This document shows positions 7,482-14,592 of a DNA stretch of 14,646 nucleotides, in pieces; the first letter of the stretch is position 1; each line of letters begins with the position of its first letter. Under the pieces are notes generated by a model that saw only the letters and a list, made by a program, of their open reading frames with translations, was not told the origin of the DNA and did not search any database. The stretch comes from G020354085 sp964629975 (GTDB taxonomy: Bacteria > Pseudomonadota > Gammaproteobacteria > Acidiferrobacterales > Sulfurifustaceae). The translations under genes and the position numbers were made by a program. The stretch covers positions 1 through 14,646 of the forward strand of contig CAZVUN010000076.1 of assembly GCA_964629975.1 (NCBI GenBank), written 5' to 3'.

Positions 7482-9089
7482 TCAGGCGAGCCGCTCGTAG
7501 GCCGGCAGAGTCAGGAATTCGGCAAACACGTCATTGGCGGTCAGCTCCTCGAACAGGCGAGCGGCCAGGGGATAGCGCCCCGCGGCATACGCGCGGGCGC
7601 CGATGTCGCGCTCGATGCGCGCCAACTCCTCGGGAATCATGGCTTGCACCAGCGCCAAGGTCACCTTGCGGCCGTCATCGAGCACGCCCTTGGGGCTTCT
7701 CACCCAGTGCCACACCTGGGCACGCGCGATTTCGGCCGTGGCGGCGTCCTCCATGAGGTGATGAATCGGCACACAGCCCTGGCCGGCCAGCCAGGCACCG
7801 AGATATGCGATCGCGACCTCGATGTTGGTGCGCACGCCCTGCTCCGTGATGGGCGCCGCGACGTCGAAGGCGAGCAGATCCGCGGCGCTGACGCGCACAT
7901 CGTCACGCGCACGGGCGATCTGGTTGGCAGTGGGCATGTAACGGTCAAACACCTCGCGCGCCACGGCAACCAGACCCGGATGCGCGACCCAGGTGCCGTC
8001 GTGACCGTCCTGCGCCTCGCGCTCCTTGTCGGCGCGCACGCGCGCGAGCGCCGACGCGTTGGCCTGCGGGTCGTCCTTGATCGGGATCTGCGCGGCCATG
8101 CCGCCCATGGCATGCGCGCCGCGCCGGTGACAGGTCCTGATCGACAGCAGCGTGTAGGCGCGCATGAACGGCACCGTCATGGTGATGCGCGCCCGGTCGC
8201 CCAGGATGAAATCCGGCCGGTTGCGGAACTTCTTGATCACCGAAAAGATGTAGTCCCAGCGCCCGCAATTGAGCCCGGCCGCGTGCTCGCGCAGCTCATA
8301 GAGGATCTCGTCCATCTCGAAGGCCGCGAGGATGGTCTCGATCAGCACCGTGGCTTTGATGGTGCCGCGCGGGATGCCGAGCGTCTCCTGCGCCAGCAGG
8401 AAAACGTCGTTCCACAGCCGCGCCTCCAGGTGGCTCTCGATCTTGGGCAGGTAGAAGTACAGTCCCGAGCCGCGCGCCAGCAGCTCGCGCGCGTTGTGGA
8501 AGAAGTACAGCCCGAAGTCGAACAGGCTCGCGGATACGGGTTGCCCGTCGATCCACACGTGTTTCTCCGGCAGGTGCCAGCCACGCGGGCGCACCATGAG
8601 GAGCGCGGTCTGGTCGTTCAGCTGGTAGCGCTTGCCCTCGGAGCTGACGAAATCGATGGTGCGGCGTACGGCGTCGCGCAGATTGGCCTGGCCTTCGAGG
8701 ACATTGGTCCAGGTCGGCGCCAGCGAATCCTCGCAGTCCGCCATGAACACGTTGGCGCCGGAATTGAGCGCGTTGATGATCATCTTGCGCTCGACCGGTC
8801 CGGTGATCTCCACCCGCCGGTCGGCAAGCTCGCGCGGCAGCGGCGCCACGGTCCAGTCGCCGGCGCGCACCGACGCGGTCTCAGGGAGGAAGTCGGGCAG
8901 CTTGCCGGCATCGAGCTCGCGCTGGCGCGCGGCGCGCCGCGCCAGCAGCTCCGCGCGGCGCGCACCGAACGTGCGCTGCAGTAACGCCACGAACTCGAGC
9001 GCCTGCGGGGAAAGAATGTTGCTGAATGCTGCGCCGACCGGCGCACGTACGTCGATACCCTGAAGCGAGGGTGCAGCGGGCTGACTCAT
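7482..9089 (-). CDS. aceB: Malate synthase A
   Basis: The enzyme condenses glyoxylate with acetyl-CoA to give malate and CoA in the cytoplasm (glyoxylate shunt, or disposal of glyoxylate from other sources). With the ATG at 9089 it has 535 residues, close to the 533 of E. coli AceB. GGAGG lies about 9 nt before this ATG; the longer open frame upstream is Arg-rich noise. Family motifs in order are 'ADCEDSLAPTW', 'MVRPRGWHLPEKH', 'FYLPKIESHLEARLWNDVF', 'ILYELREHAAGLNCGRWDYI' (the malate synthase signature), 'HAMGGMAAQIPIKDD', and 'HHLMEDAATAEIARAQ', which holds the catalytic Asp. This is the isoform A type, not the longer G type. No isocitrate lyase gene lies in the window. It follows the rhodanese terminator, so it is probably transcribed alone. 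Confidence 0.97.
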   Translation of the reverse strand: MSQPAAPSLQGIDVRAPVGAAFSNILSPQALEFVALLQRTFGARRAELLARRAARQRELDAGKLPDFLPETASVRAGDWTVAPLPRELADRRVEITGPVERKMIINALNSGANVFMADCEDSLAPTWTNVLEGQANLRDAVRRTIDFVSSEGKRYQLNDQTALLMVRPRGWHLPEKHVWIDGQPVSASLFDFGLYFFHNARELLARGSGLYFYLPKIESHLEARLWNDVFLLAQETLGIPRGTIKATVLIETILAAFEMDEILYELREHAAGLNCGRWDYIFSVIKKFRNRPDFILGDRARITMTVPFMRAYTLLSIRTCHRRGAHAMGGMAAQIPIKDDPQANASALARVRADKEREAQDGHDGTWVAHPGLVAVAREVFDRYMPTANQIARARDDVRVSAADLLAFDVAAPITEQGVRTNIEVAIAYLGAWLAGQGCVPIHHLMEDAATAEIARAQVWHWVRSPKGVLDDGRKVTLALVQAMIPEELARIERDIGARAYAAGRYPLAARLFEELTANDVFAEFLTLPAYERLA

Positions 9090-9202
9090 GGCGATAGCCT
9101 CCGAAACATGCGCAGCGCGGTCACCCGGCACGCTGGCGGCACGTGCGCTCGACACCGCGGCGCTCGACGGGAGACCTCTGCAGCGGACGAGCCGTGCCGT
9201 AT

Positions 9203-9273
9203 GCCGGTCCGCACGAACCGGCCGCTTGCCTCGAGCGCTACGCTTAATTAGACGCCCGGCGTACCGCGCGGTA
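9203..9273 (-). promoter_or_regulatory. aceB upstream leader with palindrome and stem-loop
   Basis: The 9090-9302 stretch before aceB holds no gene. It contains a perfect 12-bp palindrome, TACCGCGCGGTA (9262-9273), next to a TAATTA-containing AT patch (9244-9250). There is also a 6-bp stem with an 8-nt loop at 9203-9222 (GCCGGT/ACCGGC). The palindrome could be an operator and the AT patch part of a promoter. No convincing -35/-10 pair was found, so roles are inference. Confidence 0.3.
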
Positions 9274-9302
9274 AATGGCGGGAGTTTGTGTATGTTAAAC
9301 CC

Positions 9303-9329
9303 CCGACGCCACCCCGCGGGTGGCGTCGG
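9303..9329 (-). terminator. Intrinsic-type terminator after the rhodanese gene
   Basis: A perfect 12-bp inverted repeat (CCGACGCCACCC and its complement) with a 3-nt loop lies 23 nt past the rhodanese stop. On the minus strand it is followed by GGTTTAACAT, only a short U-run. The stem is very stable and separates the rhodanese gene from aceB. Confidence 0.7.
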
Positions 9330-9352
9330 ATCAAGACAGCAAGACAGCGTGC

Positions 9353-9937
9353 TTATTCGATGTACATCTTGGCCTTGGCCAGGCTGTAGCTCCACGGCAG
9401 GTTGTTGTTGCGCCAGCCATTGACCACGCGCTGGCCCTTGTGCGGGCCGTCCTTCGCGAGATCACCCTCATAGCCGTCGACCACCGAGTACACATTCTTG
9501 AAACCGGCCTTGGCTAGGAAGTTAGCAGCCGCGGCGCTGCGGTCCCCGGAGCGGCACATGACGATGATCTTGCCGTCCTTGTCCATGCCCTTCTGCTCGA
9601 GACGCTTGGCAAACTCGGTCATGAAGGCCGAATTGACGTCGAGCTTGTAGGTCGCCTTCTGCTCGTCCCAGGCGTAGAACTGATCGAGCTCCATGTACGG
9701 AATGTTGGCGTCGGCCACAGTCGGCATGCCGAGGAAGTTCACCTCCGCGCGCGTGCGCACGTCGATGAACAGCACCTTTTCGCTGGTGGCCATCTGGTAC
9801 GCCTCGGTCGAGGTAAGGTACAGGCCGAGCGTGGTGCGCTTCTTCTCCGGCACCGAAGCCGGATCGGCGGCCATAACGATGGCCGTGTACAGGCCAGTGA
9901 ATCCAGCGAGCGTGAGGACAGCGAACTTCTTCAGCAT
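9353..9937 (-). CDS. Exported single-domain rhodanese-like protein
   Basis: The 194-residue product has a cleavable signal peptide (residues 1-23, 'MLKKFAVLTLAGFTGLYTAIVMA') and one rhodanese domain. The active-site loop is CRSGDRS with Cys128, and the 'VLFIDVRTRAEVNFLG' and 'GFKNVYSVVDGYEGD' motifs that flank rhodanese folds are present. A catalytic cysteine followed by a six-residue loop fits a sulfurtransferase acting in the periplasm, for example on thiosulfate, polysulfide or persulfide. The sequence between motifs is longer than in minimal GlpE-like proteins. The ATG at 9937 has a weak CGGAG ribosome-binding site about 10 nt upstream. It stands alone, flanked by its terminator and a 360-nt non-coding stretch. 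The real substrate is unknown. Confidence 0.9.
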   Translation of the reverse strand: MLKKFAVLTLAGFTGLYTAIVMAADPASVPEKKRTTLGLYLTSTEAYQMATSEKVLFIDVRTRAEVNFLGMPTVADANIPYMELDQFYAWDEQKATYKLDVNSAFMTEFAKRLEQKGMDKDGKIIVMCRSGDRSAAAANFLAKAGFKNVYSVVDGYEGDLAKDGPHKGQRVVNGWRNNNLPWSYSLAKAKMYIE

Positions 9938-10297
9938 AGCGGCAATACTCCGGTTCTTGTTGCAGCAGGTTTATGGTCGGTCCTGTTCCGAACCTCCGCT
10001 GCCGGAATCGGGTCGCCCGGGGCGGTGGCCTGTCGAAACAGAATATAATTATTTTCTAATACTTCGGGGCTTCTGGATAGCGGAGCGGCGCTGAATGTTT
10101 TTATCGGCCTATTCGGAATTACCCGCCGCCGGCCAGGAAAGGCACCGGGACCTACGCGCAACTCATTGTCTCTCCATTGAGATGAGCTGGGTCGTGAGGT
10201 GCGCCCCCACACCGACTGCGCCAATCGATCGCCAGCGGCGTGCGATGTCGCGCCGGGTCGGGCAGCTGTTGGTCCGCGCGCCCGGGCCGCGTCCGGA
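9938..10297. other. Intergenic region between the rhodanese and epmB genes; no convincing gene
   Basis: It must carry the rhodanese promoter on the minus strand. The striking feature is a 20-nt AT-rich island at 10042-10061 in otherwise GC-rich DNA. It holds a perfect TATAAT on the plus strand (10044-10049) and TATATT on the minus strand, but neither has a good -35. A plus-strand frame at 10095-10364 (89 codons) has GGAG 9 nt before its ATG. However, it overlaps the 3' end of epmB and encodes an Arg-rich sequence without recognisable motifs, so I do not call it. Confidence 0.5.
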
Positions 10298-11308
10298 TCA
10301 TTGCCCGAGCGTTATCTTGCTCGGCGCACCAGCGATCTCACGCACCAGGCGCGGCACCAGATAACCGGGCAGGCGCGCTGCCAGCTGCGCCACCAGCGCG
10401 CGCGCACGCGCCTCGTCGACCTCGAAGTGTGCGGCACCTTGAACCCGATCGAGCAAGTGCAGGTAGTACGGGAGCACGCCCGCGGCGAACAGGCGCTCGC
10501 TGAGTGCGGCCAGCGCATCGACATTGTCGTTCACCGCGCGCAGCAAGACCGACTGATTGAGCAGGGTCACACCCGCCACCCGCAGGCGCGCGAGCGCGGC
10601 GTGAACCGACGCATCGAGCTCATTGGCATGGTTGGCATGTATCACCACGACCGGACGCAGCCGCGTGCCCGTCAGCCACCCCAGCATTTCCGCGGTTACG
10701 CGCTCGGGCACGACCACCGGCAGTCGCGTGTGCACCCGCAGCCGCGCAACGTGTCCGACCCGGGCCAGTGCCTGCACAAACAGCGCGAGCCGCCGGTCGC
10801 TGAGCGCCAGGGGATCACCGCCGCTCAGGATCACCTCGTGAATCGAGGTGTCGCACGCAATGTAGTCGAGCGCGGCATGCCAGTGATCCGCGGCGGCCAC
10901 GGCCTCCCCGTAGGGAAAGTGACGACGAAAGCAGTAACGGCAGTGCACGGCACAGGCACCGGTCGGCGTAAGCAGGACCCGACCCGCGTACTTGTGCAGC
11001 ACGCCGGGCAACGGCATCGCTGCCCGGTCGCCCACCGGGTCCAGCGCGAAACCGGAGGCGGTGAGGCACTCGGCGGCGAGCGGCAGCACTTGGCGCAACA
11101 GCGGATCGAGCGGGTCGGCAGGGCGCATGCGCGCCACGAACCCGCGCGGCACACGCAGCGGAAACAGCCGTGCCGCGGCCTGTGCCGGCCCCAGCCATTC
11201 CTCGCCCAAACCGACCGCGGCAAGCAGTTCGCCCGGATCGGTGATCGCGTGCGCCAGCTCCCGCTGCCAGCGCGGCGTCTGCCGAATTGCGCCACTCTCG
11301 GGTATCAT
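10298..11308 (-). CDS. epmB: EF-P (R)-beta-lysylation pathway lysine 2,3-aminomutase EpmB
   Basis: This radical-SAM, PLP-dependent enzyme converts L-alpha-lysine to (R)-beta-lysine, which EpmA attaches to EF-P. The 336-residue length matches E. coli EpmB (YjeK, about 342). The radical-SAM cluster motif is 'CAVHCRYCFRRHFPY', with cysteines at 119, 123 and 126. Other landmarks are 'ILSGGDPLALSD', 'LRVHTRLPVVVP', 'HANHANEL', 'GVTLLNQSVLLR' and 'LDRVQGAAHFEV'. The probable PLP-binding lysine is Lys331 in 'APSKITL'. The ATG at 11308 has no clear ribosome-binding site. The gene is divergent from efp with only 41 nt between the start codons, the usual gammaproteobacterial arrangement. Confidence 0.97.
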   Translation of the reverse strand: MIPESGAIRQTPRWQRELAHAITDPGELLAAVGLGEEWLGPAQAAARLFPLRVPRGFVARMRPADPLDPLLRQVLPLAAECLTASGFALDPVGDRAAMPLPGVLHKYAGRVLLTPTGACAVHCRYCFRRHFPYGEAVAAADHWHAALDYIACDTSIHEVILSGGDPLALSDRRLALFVQALARVGHVARLRVHTRLPVVVPERVTAEMLGWLTGTRLRPVVVIHANHANELDASVHAALARLRVAGVTLLNQSVLLRAVNDNVDALAALSERLFAAGVLPYYLHLLDRVQGAAHFEVDEARARALVAQLAARLPGYLVPRLVREIAGAPSKITLGQ

Positions 11309-11349
11309 AGCGCGCCCAATTTTAGCCTCTTCGGACCAGCAGGTGTGTC
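11309..11349. promoter_or_regulatory. Short divergent spacer between epmB and efp
   Basis: Only 41 nt separate the two start codons, so promoter elements for one gene must overlap the other. TATCAT at 11303-11308, inside the epmB start codon region, could serve as a -10 for efp. On the minus strand TAAAAT (11324-11319) could serve epmB. No good -35 elements were seen. The efp leader ends in AGGTGTGTC before its ATG, with an AGGTG ribosome-binding site. Confidence 0.3.
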
Positions 11350-11913
11350 ATGGCGACGTACAGCACGAATGAATTCAAGGCCGGCCTCAAGGTGATGCTC
11401 GACGGCGATCCGGCGACGATCGTGGAGAACGAGTTCGTCAAGCCCGGCAAGGGCCAGGCCTTCAACCGCGTGAAGATCCGCAATCTGCGGACCGGACGCG
11501 TCATCGAGCGCACCTTCAAGTCGGGCGACACCATCGAAGCGGCTGACGTCGTGGACGTGGAAATGCAGTATCTCTACAACGACGGCGAGTTCTGGCACTT
11601 CATGAATCCGGAGACGTACGAGCAGCTCGCGGCCGACAAGTCGGCGGTCGGAGACAACGCCAAGTGGCTCAAGGAGCAGGACACCTGCCTGCTCACGCTG
11701 TTTAACGGCGTGCCACTCGCGGTCGAGCCGCCCAACACCGTGACGCTCAAGATCGTCGACACCGACCCGGGGGTGCGGGGAGATACCTCGGGTGGCGGCG
11801 GCAAGCCGGCCACGCTCGAGACCGGTGCGGTGGTGCGCGTGCCGCTGTTCGTGCAGACCGGCGAGACCATCAAGGTCAACACCCGCACCGGCGAGTACAT
11901 CTCGCGGGCCTAG
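11350..11913 (+). CDS. efp: Elongation factor P
   Basis: EF-P binds ribosomes between the P and E sites and relieves stalling at polyproline stretches. The 187-residue product matches the usual length (about 188) and opens with 'MATYSTNEFKAGLKVMLDGD'. The modified lysine is Lys34 in 'FVKPGKGQAF', the site that EpmA lysylates. Domain signatures are 'YLYNDGEFWHFMNPETYEQL' in domain II and the C-terminal 'LKIVDTDPGVRGDTSGGGGK' and 'TGAVVRVPLFVQTGE'. AGGTG precedes the ATG. The protein keeps the lysylation loop and both modification genes are adjacent, so it should be modified as in E. coli. It forms a tight pair with epmA, 22 nt downstream. Confidence 0.98.
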   Translation: MATYSTNEFKAGLKVMLDGDPATIVENEFVKPGKGQAFNRVKIRNLRTGRVIERTFKSGDTIEAADVVDVEMQYLYNDGEFWHFMNPETYEQLAADKSAVGDNAKWLKEQDTCLLTLFNGVPLAVEPPNTVTLKIVDTDPGVRGDTSGGGGKPATLETGAVVRVPLFVQTGETIKVNTRTGEYISRA

Positions 11914-11935
11914 CGCCCCAGGCCGCGGCGCTGCC

Positions 11936-12925
11936 ATGACCGAGGAGTGGCGCCCGACCGCAAGCCTCGAGGTCTTGGCGCGGCGCGCCCGGATGTTGGC
12001 ACGCATCCGGGCGTTCTTCGCCGAGCGCGGCGTCCTCGAAGTCGAGACTCCGCTGCTGTCGCGCGCCGCGACCCCCGACCCCAACCTGCTGAGCTTCAGC
12101 ACGCGCTACACCGGCCCGGGTGCGCCCGACGGCCTCACGCTGTACCTGCATACGTCGCCTGAATTCGCCATGAAGCGCCTGCTCGCGGCGGGCAGCGGTT
12201 CGATTTACCAGATCTGCAAGGTGTTCCGCGACGGCGAGTCGGGGCGGTGGCACAATCCCGAGTTCACCATGCTCGAGTGGTACCGAACCGGCTTCGATCA
12301 CCACCGGTTGATGGACGAAGTGGCCGCGCTCGTGCACGCCGCCACCAGCGGGCAGCTGGCATTTGCCGCGGCGGAGAAGCTCAGCTATCGCGCTGCCTTC
12401 GAACGCTACGTCGGCCTTGATCCACACCAGGCCACGGCAGACGATTTCGCGCACGCGGCCGCACAGCACGGCATCGTGCTGCCGGCGCGGCATGCCCACG
12501 AGCCCGATCACGCCATGTGGCGCGACCTGCTGCTCACACATGTCATCGAACCGAGACTCGGCCAGGGTCGGCCGACTTTCCTGTACGACTTTCCGGCTGC
12601 CCAGGCCTCCCTCGCCCGGGTGCTACCCGGCGACCCGCCGCTCGCCGCGCGCTTCGAGCTCTACATCCACGGGGTCGAACTTGCCAACGGCTTCCACGAA
12701 CTCACCGACGGCGCCGAACAGCGCATCCGCTTCCAGCGTCAGCTGCACGCGCGCACCGCGACGGGCCTGCCGGCGGTGCCACTCGATGAGCGGTTCCTCG
12801 CCGCCCTGGAGGCTGGCCTGCCGGAGTGCGCGGGCGTGGCATTGGGCATCGACCGGCTTGTCATGGTCGCGTGCGGCGCACGGTCGATCGACGAGGTGAT
12901 TGCAATCCCGCTCGAACGGGCCTGA
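11936..12925 (+). CDS. epmA: EF-P--(R)-beta-lysine ligase EpmA (GenX/PoxA)
   Basis: EpmA is a truncated class II lysyl-tRNA synthetase paralogue that activates (R)-beta-lysine and transfers it to Lys34 of EF-P. With the ATG at 11936 it has 329 residues (E. coli about 325) and no anticodon-binding domain. Motif 1 lies near 'FFAERGVLEVETPLL' (27-41). Motif 2 is 'QICKVFRDGESGRWHNPEF' (92-110) followed by 'TMLEWYRTG'. Motif 3 is 'GVALGIDRLVMVACG' near the C-terminus. 'HGVELANGFHELTD' is also family-typical. The upstream open frame inside efp is Arg/Ser-rich noise, so the earlier ATG was rejected. It converges on dtd with one base between the stop codons. Confidence 0.97.
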   Translation: MTEEWRPTASLEVLARRARMLARIRAFFAERGVLEVETPLLSRAATPDPNLLSFSTRYTGPGAPDGLTLYLHTSPEFAMKRLLAAGSGSIYQICKVFRDGESGRWHNPEFTMLEWYRTGFDHHRLMDEVAALVHAATSGQLAFAAAEKLSYRAAFERYVGLDPHQATADDFAHAAAQHGIVLPARHAHEPDHAMWRDLLLTHVIEPRLGQGRPTFLYDFPAAQASLARVLPGDPPLAARFELYIHGVELANGFHELTDGAEQRIRFQRQLHARTATGLPAVPLDERFLAALEAGLPECAGVALGIDRLVMVACGARSIDEVIAIPLERA

Positions 12926-12926
12926 C

Positions 12927-13364
12927 CTAGACCTGCAGCCAGAACGTCACCGGACCGTCGTTGGTCAGGGTGACCTGCATGTCTGCGCCGAATACGCCGC
13001 TCGCGACGTGAGGGTAGTGCTGACCGGCGCGCGCCACCAGGTAGTCGAACAGCGCCCGCCCGGCTTGCGGTGCTGCCGCCGGCGTGAAACTCGCACGCAT
13101 TCCGGTGCGGGTGTCCGCAGCCAACGTAAACTGCGGCACCAACAGGACCCCGCCCGCGACGTCACGAACGCACAGGTTCATCTTGCCGGCGGCATCGGCA
13201 AACACGCGGTAGCCGAGCAGGCGTTGCAGCAGGCGATCGGCGTGCCCTTCGGTATCGGCACGTTCGATGCCGACCAGCACCAGGATGCCGCGCCCGATAG
13301 CCGCCACCCGCTCGCCGCCAATGGCAACCTGCGCCTGACTGACGCGCTGCAATAGCCCGATCAT
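12927..13364 (-). CDS. dtd: D-aminoacyl-tRNA deacylase
   Basis: The enzyme hydrolyses D-amino acids (such as D-Tyr) and glycine mischarged on tRNA, protecting translation. The 145-residue length equals E. coli Dtd. Conserved parts are 'MIGLLQRVSQAQVAI' at the N-terminus, 'LGYRVFADAAGKMNL' (50-64), 'LLVPQFTLAADT' (74-85) with the key Gln78 and Thr80, and the C-terminal 'NDGPVTFWLQV' (135-145), which carries the cross-subunit Gly-Pro motif. The usual Ser before Gln78 is Pro here, a substitution I believe also occurs in other members. The ATG at 13364 is the first residue of the family core. It lies 101 nt after an EEP-family gene on the same strand, possibly co-transcribed. Confidence 0.96.
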   Translation of the reverse strand: MIGLLQRVSQAQVAIGGERVAAIGRGILVLVGIERADTEGHADRLLQRLLGYRVFADAAGKMNLCVRDVAGGVLLVPQFTLAADTRTGMRASFTPAAAPQAGRALFDYLVARAGQHYPHVASGVFGADMQVTLTNDGPVTFWLQV

Positions 13365-13465
13365 GGTTTCGTGCCGGCCGCGGTGGCAGGTCGCCGCCGG
13401 GCCCTGGCATTACTCGAGAGAACGCAGTCGTCGACGGCGGGCAGCGCGAAATGTGCGCGGCCCGC

Positions 13466-14302
13466 TCACTGGGCGCCGACCACCGCGCGCGGCAGGGAGG
13501 CGGCGTGCCCTGGCAGGTGTTGCGGCATCTGCAGCTCTGGCGGCAACACGACCTCCATCACGATCGGCAGGTGATCGGACAATGGATGATTCAGCACCGC
13601 GACGTTCTCGACCTTGAGCGAAGTAGACACCAGGATGTGGTCGATGTTGCGCCGCGGCCGCCAGCTCGGGAACGTGTGCAGACCGTGCGCGGGTTCGCGC
13701 AGGTGCGTGCGCGCCAGCAACGCGTCGATCTCGGCACTGTCTGACGTGCAGTTGAGATCGCCCATCACCACCACGTGCCGGAACCCGCGAACCAGGTCGC
13801 TGACGTGGTCGAGCTGTTGCAGTCGGGCGCGCCGGCCGAGCGCCAGGTGCAGGATCACGAGCACCAGACTGTCCTCGCCAAATCCGAAGCGCGCGACTAA
13901 GGCGCCACGACCGGGGATCATCCCGGGCAGCTTCTCCTCGGTGATCTTGCTCGGGCGAAAACGCGACAGCAGCCCGATACTGTGCTGGGCAAGATGCCCC
14001 AGATTGCGATTGGTCTGATCGTACCAGTAGGGAAAGTGGGCGTTGAGCGCCAGATACTCGGTCTGGTTGATGAATCCGCTGCGCAGGCTGCCGGCATCCA
14101 CCTCCTGCAGCCCGACGATATCGAAATCGGAAACGAGGTTCGCGATGCGATCCAGATTCGCCTGCCGCTGCGGGTAGGGCAGCACGTGCTTCCAGCTGTG
14201 CGTCAGGTAATCGCGATAATTGCGGGTGACAATGCCGGTCTGGATGTTGTAGCTCAGCAGCCGCAGCCTTTGCGGCGGCGAAGCAGTCGGGGCATGTTTC
14301 AT
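13466..14302 (-). CDS. Endonuclease/exonuclease/phosphatase (EEP) family protein
   Basis: The protein has the EEP metal-hydrolase fold, shared by exonuclease III, DNase I and sphingomyelinases. Catalytic landmarks are Asn in 'RLLSYNIQTG' near the start, Glu in 'DIVGLQEVD', 'HLALG' and 'VVMGDLNC' (Asp/Asn), 'FPSWRPRRNIDHILV', and the C-terminal 'PLSDHLPIV' with Asp-His. 'QTEYLALNAHFPYWYDQTNRNLG' is typical of a bacterial subfamily whose substrate is not known to me. The start is uncertain. I chose the ATG at 14302 (278 residues); in-frame GTG codons upstream, the furthest at 14374 (302 residues), are possible. None has a good ribosome-binding site. No signal peptide or membrane segment is seen, so it is probably cytoplasmic. 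It is followed by dtd on the same strand. Confidence 0.88.
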   Translation of the reverse strand: MKHAPTASPPQRLRLLSYNIQTGIVTRNYRDYLTHSWKHVLPYPQRQANLDRIANLVSDFDIVGLQEVDAGSLRSGFINQTEYLALNAHFPYWYDQTNRNLGHLAQHSIGLLSRFRPSKITEEKLPGMIPGRGALVARFGFGEDSLVLVILHLALGRRARLQQLDHVSDLVRGFRHVVVMGDLNCTSDSAEIDALLARTHLREPAHGLHTFPSWRPRRNIDHILVSTSLKVENVAVLNHPLSDHLPIVMEVVLPPELQMPQHLPGHAASLPRAVVGAQ

Positions 14303-14592
14303 GAGGCGCAAGACGCTCTTGTGTTCGGGCACCGGATCGCCCACAGCGGTGTCGTGGCTGGCGACGCCCGGCACGCCTAACTAAAGTTAGCCGATTGTGC
14401 CGCCGAGACAAGGCTCAAGACAACCACTCGCCGCGATTCCGCCCCCGGTCGTCCGGTCGGTTTGCTGGCCGACGGAAGCGAGCGGCGGGGCTGCCGGTCA
14501 GAGCGTGCAGCATACCGCCCGCCCCCCGGATGCGGCCCGCACCGCCCTGGTTCAGTAGGCACCACACCTGTTGCACTGCCCGTCTGCCCCGG
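14303..14592. other. Non-coding region upstream of the EEP gene
   Basis: No frame here has recognisable protein content. It should contain the promoter of the EEP gene. A small inverted repeat, CTAACT-AA-AGTTAG, lies at 14377-14390, AT-rich within GC-rich surroundings, about 75 nt before the chosen start. It could be an operator or part of a promoter. The remainder to 14592 is Pro/Arg-coding-type GC-rich sequence with no motif that I recognise. Confidence 0.4.

Noticed and set aside
7644..8984. A 446-codon plus-strand open frame over aceB
   Set aside because: Antisense to malate synthase A, whose motifs and length are complete. The product has no recognisable domain.
10095..10364. An 89-codon plus-strand frame with GGAG 9 nt before its ATG
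   Set aside because: Arg/Pro-rich product with no motif, overlapping the epmB 3' end. Kept only as a remark in the intergenic entry.
10199..11395. A 398-codon plus-strand open frame over epmB
   Set aside because: Antisense to epmB, with a His/Arg/Gln-rich product. It also runs into the start of efp.
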